A stretch of 10,683 bases of DNA from Eubacteriales bacterium (lineage in GTDB: Bacteria; Bacillota; Clostridia; Peptostreptococcales; Anaerovoracaceae): the NCBI GenBank assembly GCA_028692535.1, contig JAQUXD010000058.1, positions 1-10,683 of the forward strand, given 5' to 3'. Below are positions 1 to 6,213 of this stretch, piece by piece. Every line of letters starts with the position of its first letter. The stretch's first letter is position 1. The notes beneath the pieces were generated by a model, which made no database searches, was not told the DNA's origin, and worked only from the letters and a program-made list of their open reading frames with translations. Made by a program: the position numbers and the translations under genes.

Positions 1-597
1 GAGGTGAAGCGGTTGTTCGGCTTGTATCGCGGAGTGTCGCACAGCGATCTGTTTCAAAACCTGGAATATTTTTTAAAGGCCGTGATCCCGGTCTGCGAAG
101 AGTACGGTGTTTCCATGGCCATCCATCCGGACGATCCGCCTTGGGATATCTTTGGGCTGCCCCGGATCATCACCGGCAGGGAGAGTTTGGAGCGGGTGCT
201 TTCTCTGGTTGACAGCCCTTTCAACGGACTGACGCTGTGCGCCGGTTCTCTGGGCTCCGATCCGAACAATGATCTGCCCGCCTTGATCCGAACCTTCGGC
301 GGTCGAAAGCGTATCCACTTTGCGCATATCCGCAACGTGAAGCATTACGGATTCGGTCATTTTGAAGAAGCGGCGCACTACTCCGATGACGGCAGTCTGG
401 ACCTGTATGAGATCGTTAAAGCCTATTACGATGTGGGCTTTGACGGAACGGTGCGCCCCGATCACGGCCGCATGATCTTCGGCGAAACCGGAAGGGCCGG
501 CTACGGTCTGTATGACCGGGCCCTGGGCGCCATGTACATCAGCGGTCTTTGGGAGGCTATAATCAAGAACGGTAAAAACAAGGAGATGATCCAATGA
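1..597 (+). CDS. uxuA: Mannonate dehydratase, C-terminal part (5' end outside window)
   Basis: Mannonate dehydratase (EC 4.2.1.8) removes water from D-mannonate to give 2-keto-3-deoxy-D-gluconate in cytoplasmic hexuronate breakdown. The open frame runs from the first base, so the gene begins upstream; the GTG at position 4 is an internal valine codon, not a start. About 198 codons remain, roughly the C-terminal half of a 350-400 residue enzyme. All four residues expected to bind the catalytic metal are visible in family motifs: His in IHPDDPPW (124-126), Cys in TLCAGS (238-240), His in FAHIRN (325-327) and Asp in RPDHG (460-462), so the visible part looks functional. Its TGA overlaps the ATG of eda by 4 bp (ATGA), which implies translational coupling with the next pathway enzymes. 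Family assignment is secure; only the N-terminal half is unseen. Confidence 0.96.
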   Translation, partial: EVKRLFGLYRGVSHSDLFQNLEYFLKAVIPVCEEYGVSMAIHPDDPPWDIFGLPRIITGRESLERVLSLVDSPFNGLTLCAGSLGSDPNNDLPALIRTFGGRKRIHFAHIRNVKHYGFGHFEEAAHYSDDGSLDLYEIVKAYYDVGFDGTVRPDHGRMIFGETGRAGYGLYDRALGAMYISGLWEAIIKNGKNKEMIQ

Positions 598-1247
598 ACA
601 AGATTACAGAAACCATTCGCCGACTCGGCATCGTACCGGTGATCAAGATCGACGATTCCGAGCAGGCATTGCCGCTGGCGAAAGCTCTGGAGGCCGGAGG
701 CTTGCCGCTGGCCGAGGTGACGTTCCGGACTTCTGCGGCGGCTCAGGCCATCCGCAACATCACCGCCGGCTGTCCGAATATGTTGGTCGGCGCCGGCACC
801 GTTACGACCACTGAGCAGGTGGACGCTGCGATGGAAGCCGGTGCTGCCTTTCTGGTGAGCCCGGGATTCAATGGCCGGATCGTGCGCTACTGCATCGAAA
901 GGGGTATTTCCATTTTCCCCGGGACCTGCACGCCCGGAGAAATGGAACAGGCGATGGAATTAGGCCTGGATACCGTGAAGTTTTTCCCGGCGGAAGCAGC
1001 CGGCGGCACAGCATTTCTCAAAGCCGTGGGCGGTCCGTATCCCAATTTGCGCTTTATGCCTACCGGCGGTATCAACCCTGAAAACATCGCGGCTTATCTG
1101 AAAATAAAAAGCGTTGTTGCCTGTGGCGGTTCCTGGATGGTTCCGCCGGACCGAATTTCCGCAAAAGACTTTGAGACGATCACCAGACTGGCGGCGGAAG
1201 CTGTTGATTTGGTTCGGCGCTGCAGAAAAGAAGGAGGCTTAAAATGA
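594..1247 (+). CDS. eda: KDPG / 4-hydroxy-2-oxoglutarate aldolase
   Basis: This class I aldolase splits 2-keto-3-deoxy-6-phosphogluconate into pyruvate and glyceraldehyde-3-phosphate (EC 4.1.2.14), often with 4-hydroxy-2-oxoglutarate aldolase activity. The 217-residue length is normal for the family. Visible landmarks are the catalytic Glu41 and nearby Arg45 in AEVTFRT, the glycine-rich VGAGTV segment (65-70), FPGTCTPGE (108-116), the Schiff-base Lys129 in TVKFFPAE, and the phosphate-binding MPTGGI stretch. The ATG at 594 is preceded by AAGGAG at 580-585 with 8-nt spacing and overlaps the uxuA stop. Its own stop overlaps the kdgK start in the same ATGA fashion. Lying between mannonate dehydratase and KDG kinase, it catalyses the last step of the uronate route rather than serving a separate Entner-Doudoroff pathway, although it could serve both. 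Confidence 0.96.
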   Translation: MNKITETIRRLGIVPVIKIDDSEQALPLAKALEAGGLPLAEVTFRTSAAAQAIRNITAGCPNMLVGAGTVTTTEQVDAAMEAGAAFLVSPGFNGRIVRYCIERGISIFPGTCTPGEMEQAMELGLDTVKFFPAEAAGGTAFLKAVGGPYPNLRFMPTGGINPENIAAYLKIKSVVACGGSWMVPPDRISAKDFETITRLAAEAVDLVRRCRKEGGLK

Positions 1248-2269
1248 ACAAAAGAGTCGTAACCTTCGGCGAAATTATGCTTCGGCTGGCTCCCGAAGGG
1301 TATTACCGATTCGTTCAGGCATCGTCATTCGGCGCGATCTATGGCGGCGGAGAAGCCAACGTGGCCATTTCATTGGCCAATTACGGCTTGGACTCCCGCT
1401 ATGTGACCAAATTGCCTGCCCACGAGATCGGTCAAGCTGCGGTGAACACCTTGCGCAGTTTTGGTGTGGATACGTCCATGATCGTCCGCGGCGGCGAAAG
1501 GGTCGGGATTTATTTCCTTGAAAAAGGCGCTTCTCAAAGACCTTCCAAAGTGATCTACGACCGGGCGGGATCTTCTGTCGCAGCGGCCAATCGAAAGGAT
1601 TTCGACTGGGATCGGATTTTTGAAGGAGCCCACTGGTTCCACTTTACAGGGATCACCCCGGCCTTGGGACCTGAGCTTGCGGCTGCATGCGAAGAAGCCT
1701 GCATCGCAGCGAAAGCCCGAGGGCTGACTGTATCCTGCGACCTGAACTATCGCAAGAAGCTTTGGAGCCGGGAAGAGGCGGGGAAAACCATGGCTGCGCT
1801 ATGCGGCTATGTGGATGTGTGCATCGCCAATGAAGAAGACGCAAAGGATGTATTCGGCATCGAGCCCGAAGGGAATGATATCACCGGAGGAAAGCTCAAC
1901 AGAAAAGGGTACGAATCTGTAGCGGCTCGCCTGACAGAACGCTTCGGCTTTCAAAAGGTGGCTATTACGCTGCGGGGATCGATCTCCGCCAGCGAAAACA
2001 ACTGGGCCGCCATGATCTACATGAATGGAGCTTCTTATTTTTCCAAAGAATACAATATTAAGATCGTGGATCGCGTGGGCGGCGGAGACAGCTTCGGCGC
2101 CGGTCTCATCTATGGCTGCCTGAGCGGCAAATCGGATCGGGAGGCTCTGGAGTTTGCCGTGGCCGCCTCCTGCCTGAAGCACTCCATCGAAGGCGACTAT
2201 AATTTGGTTTCTGTTGCCGAAGTGGAAGCCTTGGCCGGCGGGGACGCCTCGGGTCGGGTCCAGCGTTGA
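1244..2269 (+). CDS. kdgK: 2-keto-3-deoxygluconate kinase (PfkB family sugar kinase)
   Basis: KDG kinase (EC 2.7.1.45) phosphorylates 2-keto-3-deoxygluconate with ATP to form KDPG, the substrate of the aldolase encoded just upstream. The 341-residue protein shows both PfkB signatures: the N-terminal glycine-rich GGGEANVAISLANYG (34-48), and the C-terminal DRVGGGDSFGAG (276-287), where Asp282 is the expected catalytic base and the glycines form the anion hole. The start is ATG 1244, overlapping the eda stop, with AAGGAGG at 1231-1237 at 6-nt spacing. The family alone does not fix the substrate, since ribokinase-family proteins vary, but the uxuA-eda-kdgK order makes KDG by far the best choice. 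This is the last gene of the operon; a strong hairpin follows 24 bp after the stop. Confidence 0.93.
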   Translation: MNKRVVTFGEIMLRLAPEGYYRFVQASSFGAIYGGGEANVAISLANYGLDSRYVTKLPAHEIGQAAVNTLRSFGVDTSMIVRGGERVGIYFLEKGASQRPSKVIYDRAGSSVAAANRKDFDWDRIFEGAHWFHFTGITPALGPELAAACEEACIAAKARGLTVSCDLNYRKKLWSREEAGKTMAALCGYVDVCIANEEDAKDVFGIEPEGNDITGGKLNRKGYESVAARLTERFGFQKVAITLRGSISASENNWAAMIYMNGASYFSKEYNIKIVDRVGGGDSFGAGLIYGCLSGKSDREALEFAVAASCLKHSIEGDYNLVSVAEVEALAGGDASGRVQR

Positions 2270-2293
2270 ACTCAGAGAAGAAGGCAATCAAAA

Positions 2294-2326
2294 AGCAGGC
2301 TGTGATCGTGAAGATCGCGGCCTGCT
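2294..2326. terminator. Bidirectional intrinsic terminator between convergent genes
   Basis: AGCAGGCTGTGATC (2294-2307) pairs along all 14 positions, with two G-U wobbles on the + strand, with GATCGCGGCCTGCT (2313-2326) around a 5-nt loop. Read on the - strand the stem is followed by TTTTTGATT, a good U-tract, so it should end the GH18-Smr transcript immediately after the Smr stop codon. On the + strand it is followed only by CTATTT, so termination of the uxuA-eda-kdgK transcript is probably weaker. The position between two convergent operons fits a shared terminator. Confidence 0.85.
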
Positions 2327-2665
2327 CTATTTAAGAAGCACTACGGTGACGCCCTTGTTCTCTGCGATATCCCGGTCGAACTGTTTCAGTTGACTGCAGT
2401 AATCGATAAATTCGGCTCTCCGTTCCACCCATTCGTCTCCGCTGCAAAAATCCTGCACCAGGCCGGATAAGCTCCTCTCCCGGAGCTTTTTTCGCACTCC
2501 GTTACGGATGCCGCCGCCGGTGCCGGAGGAGCCCCAGCCATGGATGAACACCAAAGCCCTATAGCCCATTCTTTTATAGGTTCCGAGTTGCCCGACCATG
2601 TCCCGCACGGCAAGGTCCACTGTGGGAAATCCTCTTTCCAGATTGATGTATCGAACCTTCTGCAC
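2327..2665 (-). CDS. Small stand-alone Smr-domain protein
   Basis: A 112-residue cytoplasmic protein with no signal peptide or membrane segment. Residues 36-61 (RALVFIHGWGSSGTGGGIRNGVRKKL) carry the Smr-family core, with His42-Gly43 and the glycine-rich loop in the HGxGxxG pattern known from the C-terminal domain of MutS2; an upstream amphipathic stretch (15-30) fits the first helix. Smr domains are known as nucleic-acid endonuclease or binding modules, but the cellular role of short free-standing versions is unsettled, so only the fold is assigned. The start is the GTG at 2665: AGGAGG lies 9 nt upstream and overlaps the GH18 stop. The frame stays open further upstream, but that part overlaps the GH18 coding sequence and is not Smr-like. 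Co-transcription with the secreted GH18 gene is likely (13-nt gap). Confidence 0.85.
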   Translation of the reverse strand: MQKVRYINLERGFPTVDLAVRDMVGQLGTYKRMGYRALVFIHGWGSSGTGGGIRNGVRKKLRERSLSGLVQDFCSGDEWVERRAEFIDYCSQLKQFDRDIAENKGVTVVLLK

Positions 2666-2674
2666 TATCGCTCT

Positions 2675-2680
2675 CCTCCT
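2675..2680 (-). promoter_or_regulatory. Shine-Dalgarno sequence fixing the GTG start of the Smr gene
   Basis: AGGAGG on the - strand overlaps the TAG stop of the GH18 gene and sits 9 nt before GTG at 2665. It decides in favour of this GTG, since no ATG in the frame gives an Smr-like protein that avoids the GH18 gene. It also suggests that ribosomes finishing GH18 help load the Smr gene. Confidence 0.8.
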
Positions 2681-4382
2681 AATAAGGATCGTTGAATGCG
2701 CCGGGTGAAACGCCGCGCTTGAAAACCGCTTCAAACACGTCCCAGACCGCATCTTCTCCCTGAGAGTACTGCCAGCAGGCCGAGCCGGCCAGACCGTAGG
2801 TATAGACCAGGGCCAGCCGTCCTGCGATCGAACGGGGATCCTCCAGCCAAATTTTATCCGTGTTGCTGCCGTTGGCATATTCTGCGTAATATTGTCCGGT
2901 TTCCGACAGCCAGAGCGGCGTAAGGCCTTTGCTTTGGACGAGTTCACGGGCAGCCGTCATGGTCACGGCACGATTTCCGGCCGGTTTGCCGGTAGGCGCA
3001 ACGGTCCACAGGCGAGCGTACAAAGGAATGCCCATGAGGATCTTTCGCCCTTCCACGTAGGTCAGGAGATCCTGTATGGCTTTGTCCGCCCAGGGCAGAG
3101 AAGAGACCGAGCCGGCGGACGGGCTGGTGGCATAGTGCTCATCGTAGGTCATCACGGCGATGTAATCCACCGCTTTTCCCAAGGCCGCATAGTCGTATTC
3201 CACGGTCCAGGGCTTGGGAATCAGCGTGTCGATGGAAAGTGTCAATCCGAGTTTTTCCGTGTGCTTTCTCATTTCTCGCACGAAGGCTGTCAGATTGTCT
3301 CTGTCGGCGTCTTTGACATCCTCGTAGTCGATGTTGATGCCGTCTACTTCGTATAAGCAAGCGTAAAAGAGATACTGAGCGATGGTCTTGTTGCGCAGGG
3401 CTGTATCCGCAAGCACTTTGGTCGTGTAGTTTGTGGATCCTGCCAGACTCATGTTGTTGGTGATGGTCGCCCATACGTAGGCGCCGTTTTCCCGGGCTGT
3501 TCTTGTGTAGCCGAGATCCCCGCTGTTTTCGATGTTTCCGTCTCCTTCGACAATTTGATCGAACCAGGTGGGGGCCAAAATATCGATGCCGTTGCTGGCC
3601 TCCGGCGCCGCCGGGGAGATATTGCCCGCATACTGCCACACCAGGTTGATCTTGCGGTCGGCAAAATTCGGCTTTTCCCTCGGAATATACTGGTAATCCA
3701 ACAAGCGCTCATCGCTGTCGGCGATCCGAATATCGCTCTTCATGATGTATGCGGACTCACCCGTTAGAGATTCGATTTGATAATATGTGGTAGTTTCCCG
3801 CTGGATCAGCACGACTTCGTCTTTGGCCAGCGACAGGCTGTGTCCGTCGCTCTCCATAAGAGAATCTACGGCCGGTGTTTCGTCCGACAGAACGCGTCCG
3901 GCCCAGGACTGGCTGTCCAGATTGGTCAAATATAAGGTGTCCTGGTAAAGCGAATAGCCCAGACCCGCGAATTGGGCCGTGGTGTTCAGGGGGGCATAGA
4001 GCGCGCCGTCGATGTTCCTGAGCGGAATATAGACGATGCCTGCATTGTTTTTGATAAACTGCGTCGTTGCACCGTCACCGATATAAATATTCAGACGGCT
4101 GAGATCTAAATTCAAACGTGCCTTCTTCGGGTCCGTCGTATCCGGATCGAAAACATTGCCGTTGCCGCGCTGAAGCAGAACGTTCATGGGAATGTAGGGC
4201 GTTCCTCTGTGAAGATAACCGGTGCCTGCGACCGTTGTTCCGTTGTACAAGATCGCAAAGGGCTCATATCCCTCGCCGGCTGCATGTACCGTTCCGCTCC
4301 ATATAAAAGTCGCAAAAAGAACCGTCAGTACTGTGCACACGGCGGCTCGTCTTAATTTTATGCTGAAAAAAAGTCCTGTCAT
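2679..4382 (-). CDS. Secreted GH18 family glycoside hydrolase (YaaH/SleL-like) with SH3 and stalk domains
   Basis: A 567-residue exported protein. Residues 1-34 form a signal peptide (basic start, hydrophobic core 14-28, cleavage near VHA-AG). Residues about 40-155 resemble the beta-rich copper-amine-oxidase N-terminal repeat (PYIPM, VYIPLR and ALYAPL strands). Residues about 182-222 look like a bacterial SH3 domain. Residues about 245-555 are the GH18 barrel: DGINIDYE (347-354) holds the putative catalytic acid Glu354, followed by MTYDEHY (411-417), GIPLYARLW and a terminal ACWQYSQG. Related YaaH/SleL proteins cut N-acetylglucosaminyl bonds in spore cortex or cell-wall peptidoglycan; a wall or spore role is inferred here, and chitin is less likely. 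ATG 4382 is preferred because AGGGGG lies 8 nt upstream; a TTG two codons earlier is only 2 nt from that site. It shares a transcript with the downstream Smr gene. Confidence 0.9.
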   Translation of the reverse strand: MTGLFFSIKLRRAAVCTVLTVLFATFIWSGTVHAAGEGYEPFAILYNGTTVAGTGYLHRGTPYIPMNVLLQRGNGNVFDPDTTDPKKARLNLDLSRLNIYIGDGATTQFIKNNAGIVYIPLRNIDGALYAPLNTTAQFAGLGYSLYQDTLYLTNLDSQSWAGRVLSDETPAVDSLMESDGHSLSLAKDEVVLIQRETTTYYQIESLTGESAYIMKSDIRIADSDERLLDYQYIPREKPNFADRKINLVWQYAGNISPAAPEASNGIDILAPTWFDQIVEGDGNIENSGDLGYTRTARENGAYVWATITNNMSLAGSTNYTTKVLADTALRNKTIAQYLFYACLYEVDGINIDYEDVKDADRDNLTAFVREMRKHTEKLGLTLSIDTLIPKPWTVEYDYAALGKAVDYIAVMTYDEHYATSPSAGSVSSLPWADKAIQDLLTYVEGRKILMGIPLYARLWTVAPTGKPAGNRAVTMTAARELVQSKGLTPLWLSETGQYYAEYANGSNTDKIWLEDPRSIAGRLALVYTYGLAGSACWQYSQGEDAVWDVFEAVFKRGVSPGAFNDPY

Positions 4383-4412
4383 CCCCAAATCCCCCTGATT
4401 ATTGTTAGGGTC

Positions 4413-4441
4413 ATTATAAAGGAAAATCGCCCGTCACACAA
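4413..4441 (-). promoter_or_regulatory. Promoter of the GH18-Smr operon
   Basis: On the - strand a perfect TATAAT (4418-4413) lies 17 nt downstream of TTGTGT (4441-4436), a partial -35 match that keeps TTG. It is about 30 bp upstream of the GH18 ATG and fits a housekeeping sigma-A promoter. The sequence does not show a clear sporulation sigma site, though one cannot be excluded. Confidence 0.65.
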
Positions 4442-4460
4442 GGATGCAAACGCCCGGATC

Positions 4461-4488
4461 TGCACACAAAATGCACACTGGTGTACAA
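4461..4488. promoter_or_regulatory. Candidate operator: TGCACAC repeats plus inverted GTGTACA
   Basis: TGCACAC occurs at 4461-4467 and again at 4472-4478, exactly 11 bp (one helical turn) apart. The second copy forms an imperfect dyad with GTGTACA at 4481-4487 (TGCACACTGGTGTACA). The inner TGGTGTACAA (4479-4488) also resembles the TGGTnnACCA pattern of GntR/FadR-type regulators, with one mismatch. It lies upstream of both divergent promoters. No regulator gene is in the window, so this is a site-like pattern only. Confidence 0.35.
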
Positions 4489-4568
4489 TTAAGCCAGTTA
4501 TGCAATCGTATATTGGCAGATGAAATCTGTCTATTACTACGTCAATTAACTATAACTGTCAAATTTCC

Positions 4569-4597
4569 TTGATATCTGGGATCGATTGTATTAAAAT
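4569..4597 (+). promoter_or_regulatory. Promoter of the TAXI-TRAP operon
   Basis: TTGATA (4569-4574) and TAAAAT (4592-4597) are each one base from the sigma-A consensus and are separated by exactly 17 bp. Transcription would start near 4604, leaving a leader of about 60 nt before the ATG at 4665. The leader carries a good ribosome binding site, GGAGG at 4653-4657. Confidence 0.8.
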
Positions 4598-4612
4598 GTA
4601 CGGGAGTGGTAT

Positions 4613-4624
4613 GGCAATATTGCC
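4613..4624. promoter_or_regulatory. Perfect palindrome GGCAATATTGCC just after the TRAP promoter start
   Basis: The 12-bp sequence is perfectly self-complementary and begins about 9 bp downstream of the expected transcription start of the TRAP operon. That is a typical place for a repressor roadblock operator. It has no loop, so it is a poor RNA hairpin and more likely a protein-binding site if it is functional. The cognate regulator is unknown. Confidence 0.4.
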
Positions 4625-4664
4625 TGCTTGTCATTGAACAAACAAGTTTATTGGAGGTAAGATT

Positions 4665-5624
4665 ATGAAGAAAATAATCGCTGTTTTATTGATTCTGATC
4701 ATGGCGCTGGGCCTGGCAGCCTGCGGAGGCGGCGGCGAGGATGTGCCCGAAGTCACCAGATTGACCATGGTCACCGGCGGAGATTCAGGCACATATTATG
4801 CGTTCGGCGGCGTCATTGCCAGCGTTCTCTCATCCAAAGTAGAGAATCTCGAAATCACAGCTGTTACTTCCGGCGCTTCTGCAGCCAATTGTCGTTCCCT
4901 GAACAACGGGGAGGCGGATCTGGCCATCATGCAGAACGATGTGCTGGGCTATGCGGTCACCGGCACGGAAACCATGGCGGCAGACGGCGCAATGCCCAAG
5001 CTGAAAGCCATTGCATCCATGTATCCCGAAGCGGTTCAGCTCGTAGCGCTGGAGAGTTCCGGAATCACATCGGTTCAGGATCTGGCCGGCAAAAAGGTTT
5101 GTGTGGGCGATCAGGGCTCCGGTTCTGAAACCAATGCCAAGCAGGTATTGGAAGCTTACGGTCTGACCTACGACGATTTCGACGTCCAGTATCTGTCCTT
5201 CTCCGAGGCGTCCACCGCCATGCAGAACGGCACAGTGGATGCGGCGTTTGCAACCTCTGCTCTGCCCAACAACGCCATCGTTGAACTGTCTACCATGAAA
5301 GATATCGTAGTCGTTCCCATTGACGGCGAAGGAGCCGCTGCTTTGATCGAACGGTATCCGTTCTACGCGGCGACGATGATCAGCGACGACATTTACAATG
5401 TCCCCGGAGCCGGAACCGTTGCCATGCTGGCAACGCTGGTATGCACCGAAGATATGTCCGAAGATCTGGTCTACAATATCACCAAAAACCTGTTTGAAGC
5501 CAAGGAAGACCTGATTGCCGGTCACTCCAGAGGCAATGACATCGATCTTGAAAAAGCCAAAGACGGCGTCACCGTCGATTTCCACCCCGGTGCTCTTAAG
5601 TACTACGAGGAACAGGGAATTTAA
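4665..5624 (+). CDS. TAXI family TRAP transporter solute-binding lipoprotein
   Basis: The extracytoplasmic substrate-binding component of a TAXI-type TRAP transporter, which uses ion gradients rather than ATP. The 319-residue protein opens with a lipoprotein signal: MKK, a hydrophobic core, and the lipobox LAAC with Cys20 as the lipidation site, followed by a glycine/acidic linker. The mature domain has TAXI-family landmarks: MVTGGDSGTYYAFGG near its start, TSGASAANCRSLNNGEADLAIMQND, then LAGKKVCVGDQGSGSETNAKQVLEAYGL and the C-terminal FHPGALKYYEE. Characterised TAXI proteins bind small carboxylates such as glutamate or 2-oxoglutarate, but the ligand here cannot be deduced. ATG 4665 has GGAGG 7 nt upstream. 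Its stop codon directly abuts the ATG of the DUF1850 gene, and the fused permease gene follows, giving a complete transporter. Confidence 0.95.
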   Translation: MKKIIAVLLILIMALGLAACGGGGEDVPEVTRLTMVTGGDSGTYYAFGGVIASVLSSKVENLEITAVTSGASAANCRSLNNGEADLAIMQNDVLGYAVTGTETMAADGAMPKLKAIASMYPEAVQLVALESSGITSVQDLAGKKVCVGDQGSGSETNAKQVLEAYGLTYDDFDVQYLSFSEASTAMQNGTVDAAFATSALPNNAIVELSTMKDIVVVPIDGEGAAALIERYPFYAATMISDDIYNVPGAGTVAMLATLVCTEDMSEDLVYNITKNLFEAKEDLIAGHSRGNDIDLEKAKDGVTVDFHPGALKYYEEQGI

Positions 5625-6197
5625 ATGATGCATGCCTTTTTTACAAGGCAAAAACCATCGAGAGAGAAGGATGAGCGTGCGGGCCGATCGCCCGCGCTGC
5701 TCTTCCTGGCAGCGGTACTGGTTCTGTGTACCGCATTTTTAACGGTGCCCGCTACCCGGCGGCTTGTCGTGGAACTGGATGATACTGCGCGGCTTCTGGC
5801 GGCGCTTCCTGTTGAAGAGGGAGAGCGGATCCGGATCGGGTTCACCCATTCAGTCAACCTTTCACCGGTGTGGGACTGTTATGAAATCCGCGGAGATGAG
5901 CTGATTTTGCGCTCTACTGTTTTTCAGACTTACGGCGCAGGCATCCCGATTTTGGACGACGGGCTTGGAACAGGTTTCCAAAGCACGCCGGAGGGTTTTG
6001 AGATTACCGGGATCGATTTGCCGAGAGCAGATATACCGATCCAGCTTCAGACCGTGCCCGACCACACATTGTATTATCGGCAAACACCCATTCGCCTGCT
6101 GGAGCTGGCCGGATCGGGAAGCCTTATTCATATCGGCATCCGGCGTATTTCGCTGCTCAGGATGCTGTCTGTCCGTTCTATCGCCCCCTATCTGTAA
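5625..6197 (+). CDS. DUF1850 protein associated with TAXI-TRAP transporter
   Basis: A 190-residue protein of the DUF1850 family, which is known to be found next to or fused to TAXI-TRAP components but has no established function. A basic N-terminus (1-23) is followed by one membrane segment (about 24-42) and then a predicted outside domain. Family-like motifs are visible: FTHSVNLSPVWDCYEI, TVFQTYGAGIPI, and HTLYYRQTPIRLLELAGSGSL. ATG 5625 immediately follows the solute-binding protein stop, with AGGGA a few nt upstream; ATG 5628 is an equally possible start. The permease gene begins 16 bp after its stop. Its position inside the operon suggests an auxiliary transporter subunit, for example one that helps the binding protein dock, but that is inference. 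Confidence 0.88.
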   Translation: MMHAFFTRQKPSREKDERAGRSPALLFLAAVLVLCTAFLTVPATRRLVVELDDTARLLAALPVEEGERIRIGFTHSVNLSPVWDCYEIRGDELILRSTVFQTYGAGIPILDDGLGTGFQSTPEGFEITGIDLPRADIPIQLQTVPDHTLYYRQTPIRLLELAGSGSLIHIGIRRISLLRMLSVRSIAPYL

Positions 6198-6213
6198 ACG
6201 CAGGAGGTATTTC

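Noticed and set aside
4..6. GTG as start codon of the first gene
   Set aside because: The mannonate dehydratase frame is open to the window edge and the family is about twice as long, so this is an internal valine codon.
73..594. A 173-codon - strand frame opposite uxuA, and a 162-codon frame opposite kdgK at 1799-2287
   Set aside because: Both are antisense to enzymes with intact catalytic motifs; neither product resembles a known protein.
2666..2947. Upstream extension of the Smr reading frame
   Set aside because: It lies within the GH18 coding sequence in another frame and looks like noise; the GTG at 2665 has a well-placed AGGAGG.
4389..4664. Possible riboswitch or small RNA in the divergent intergenic region
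   Set aside because: The predicted TRAP leader is only about 60 nt, with no recognisable riboswitch core and no hairpin plus U-tract; the dyads fit protein-binding sites better.
4830..5651. A 273-codon - strand frame opposite the TAXI binding protein
   Set aside because: The + strand has promoter, ribosome binding site, lipoprotein signal and family motifs. The - strand product is Gly/His/Gln-rich shadow sequence.
5965..6213. Upstream extension of the permease reading frame
   Set aside because: It overlaps the DUF1850 gene, encodes an Arg/Cys-rich sequence unlike TRAP proteins, and the AGGAGG before ATG 6214 marks the real start.
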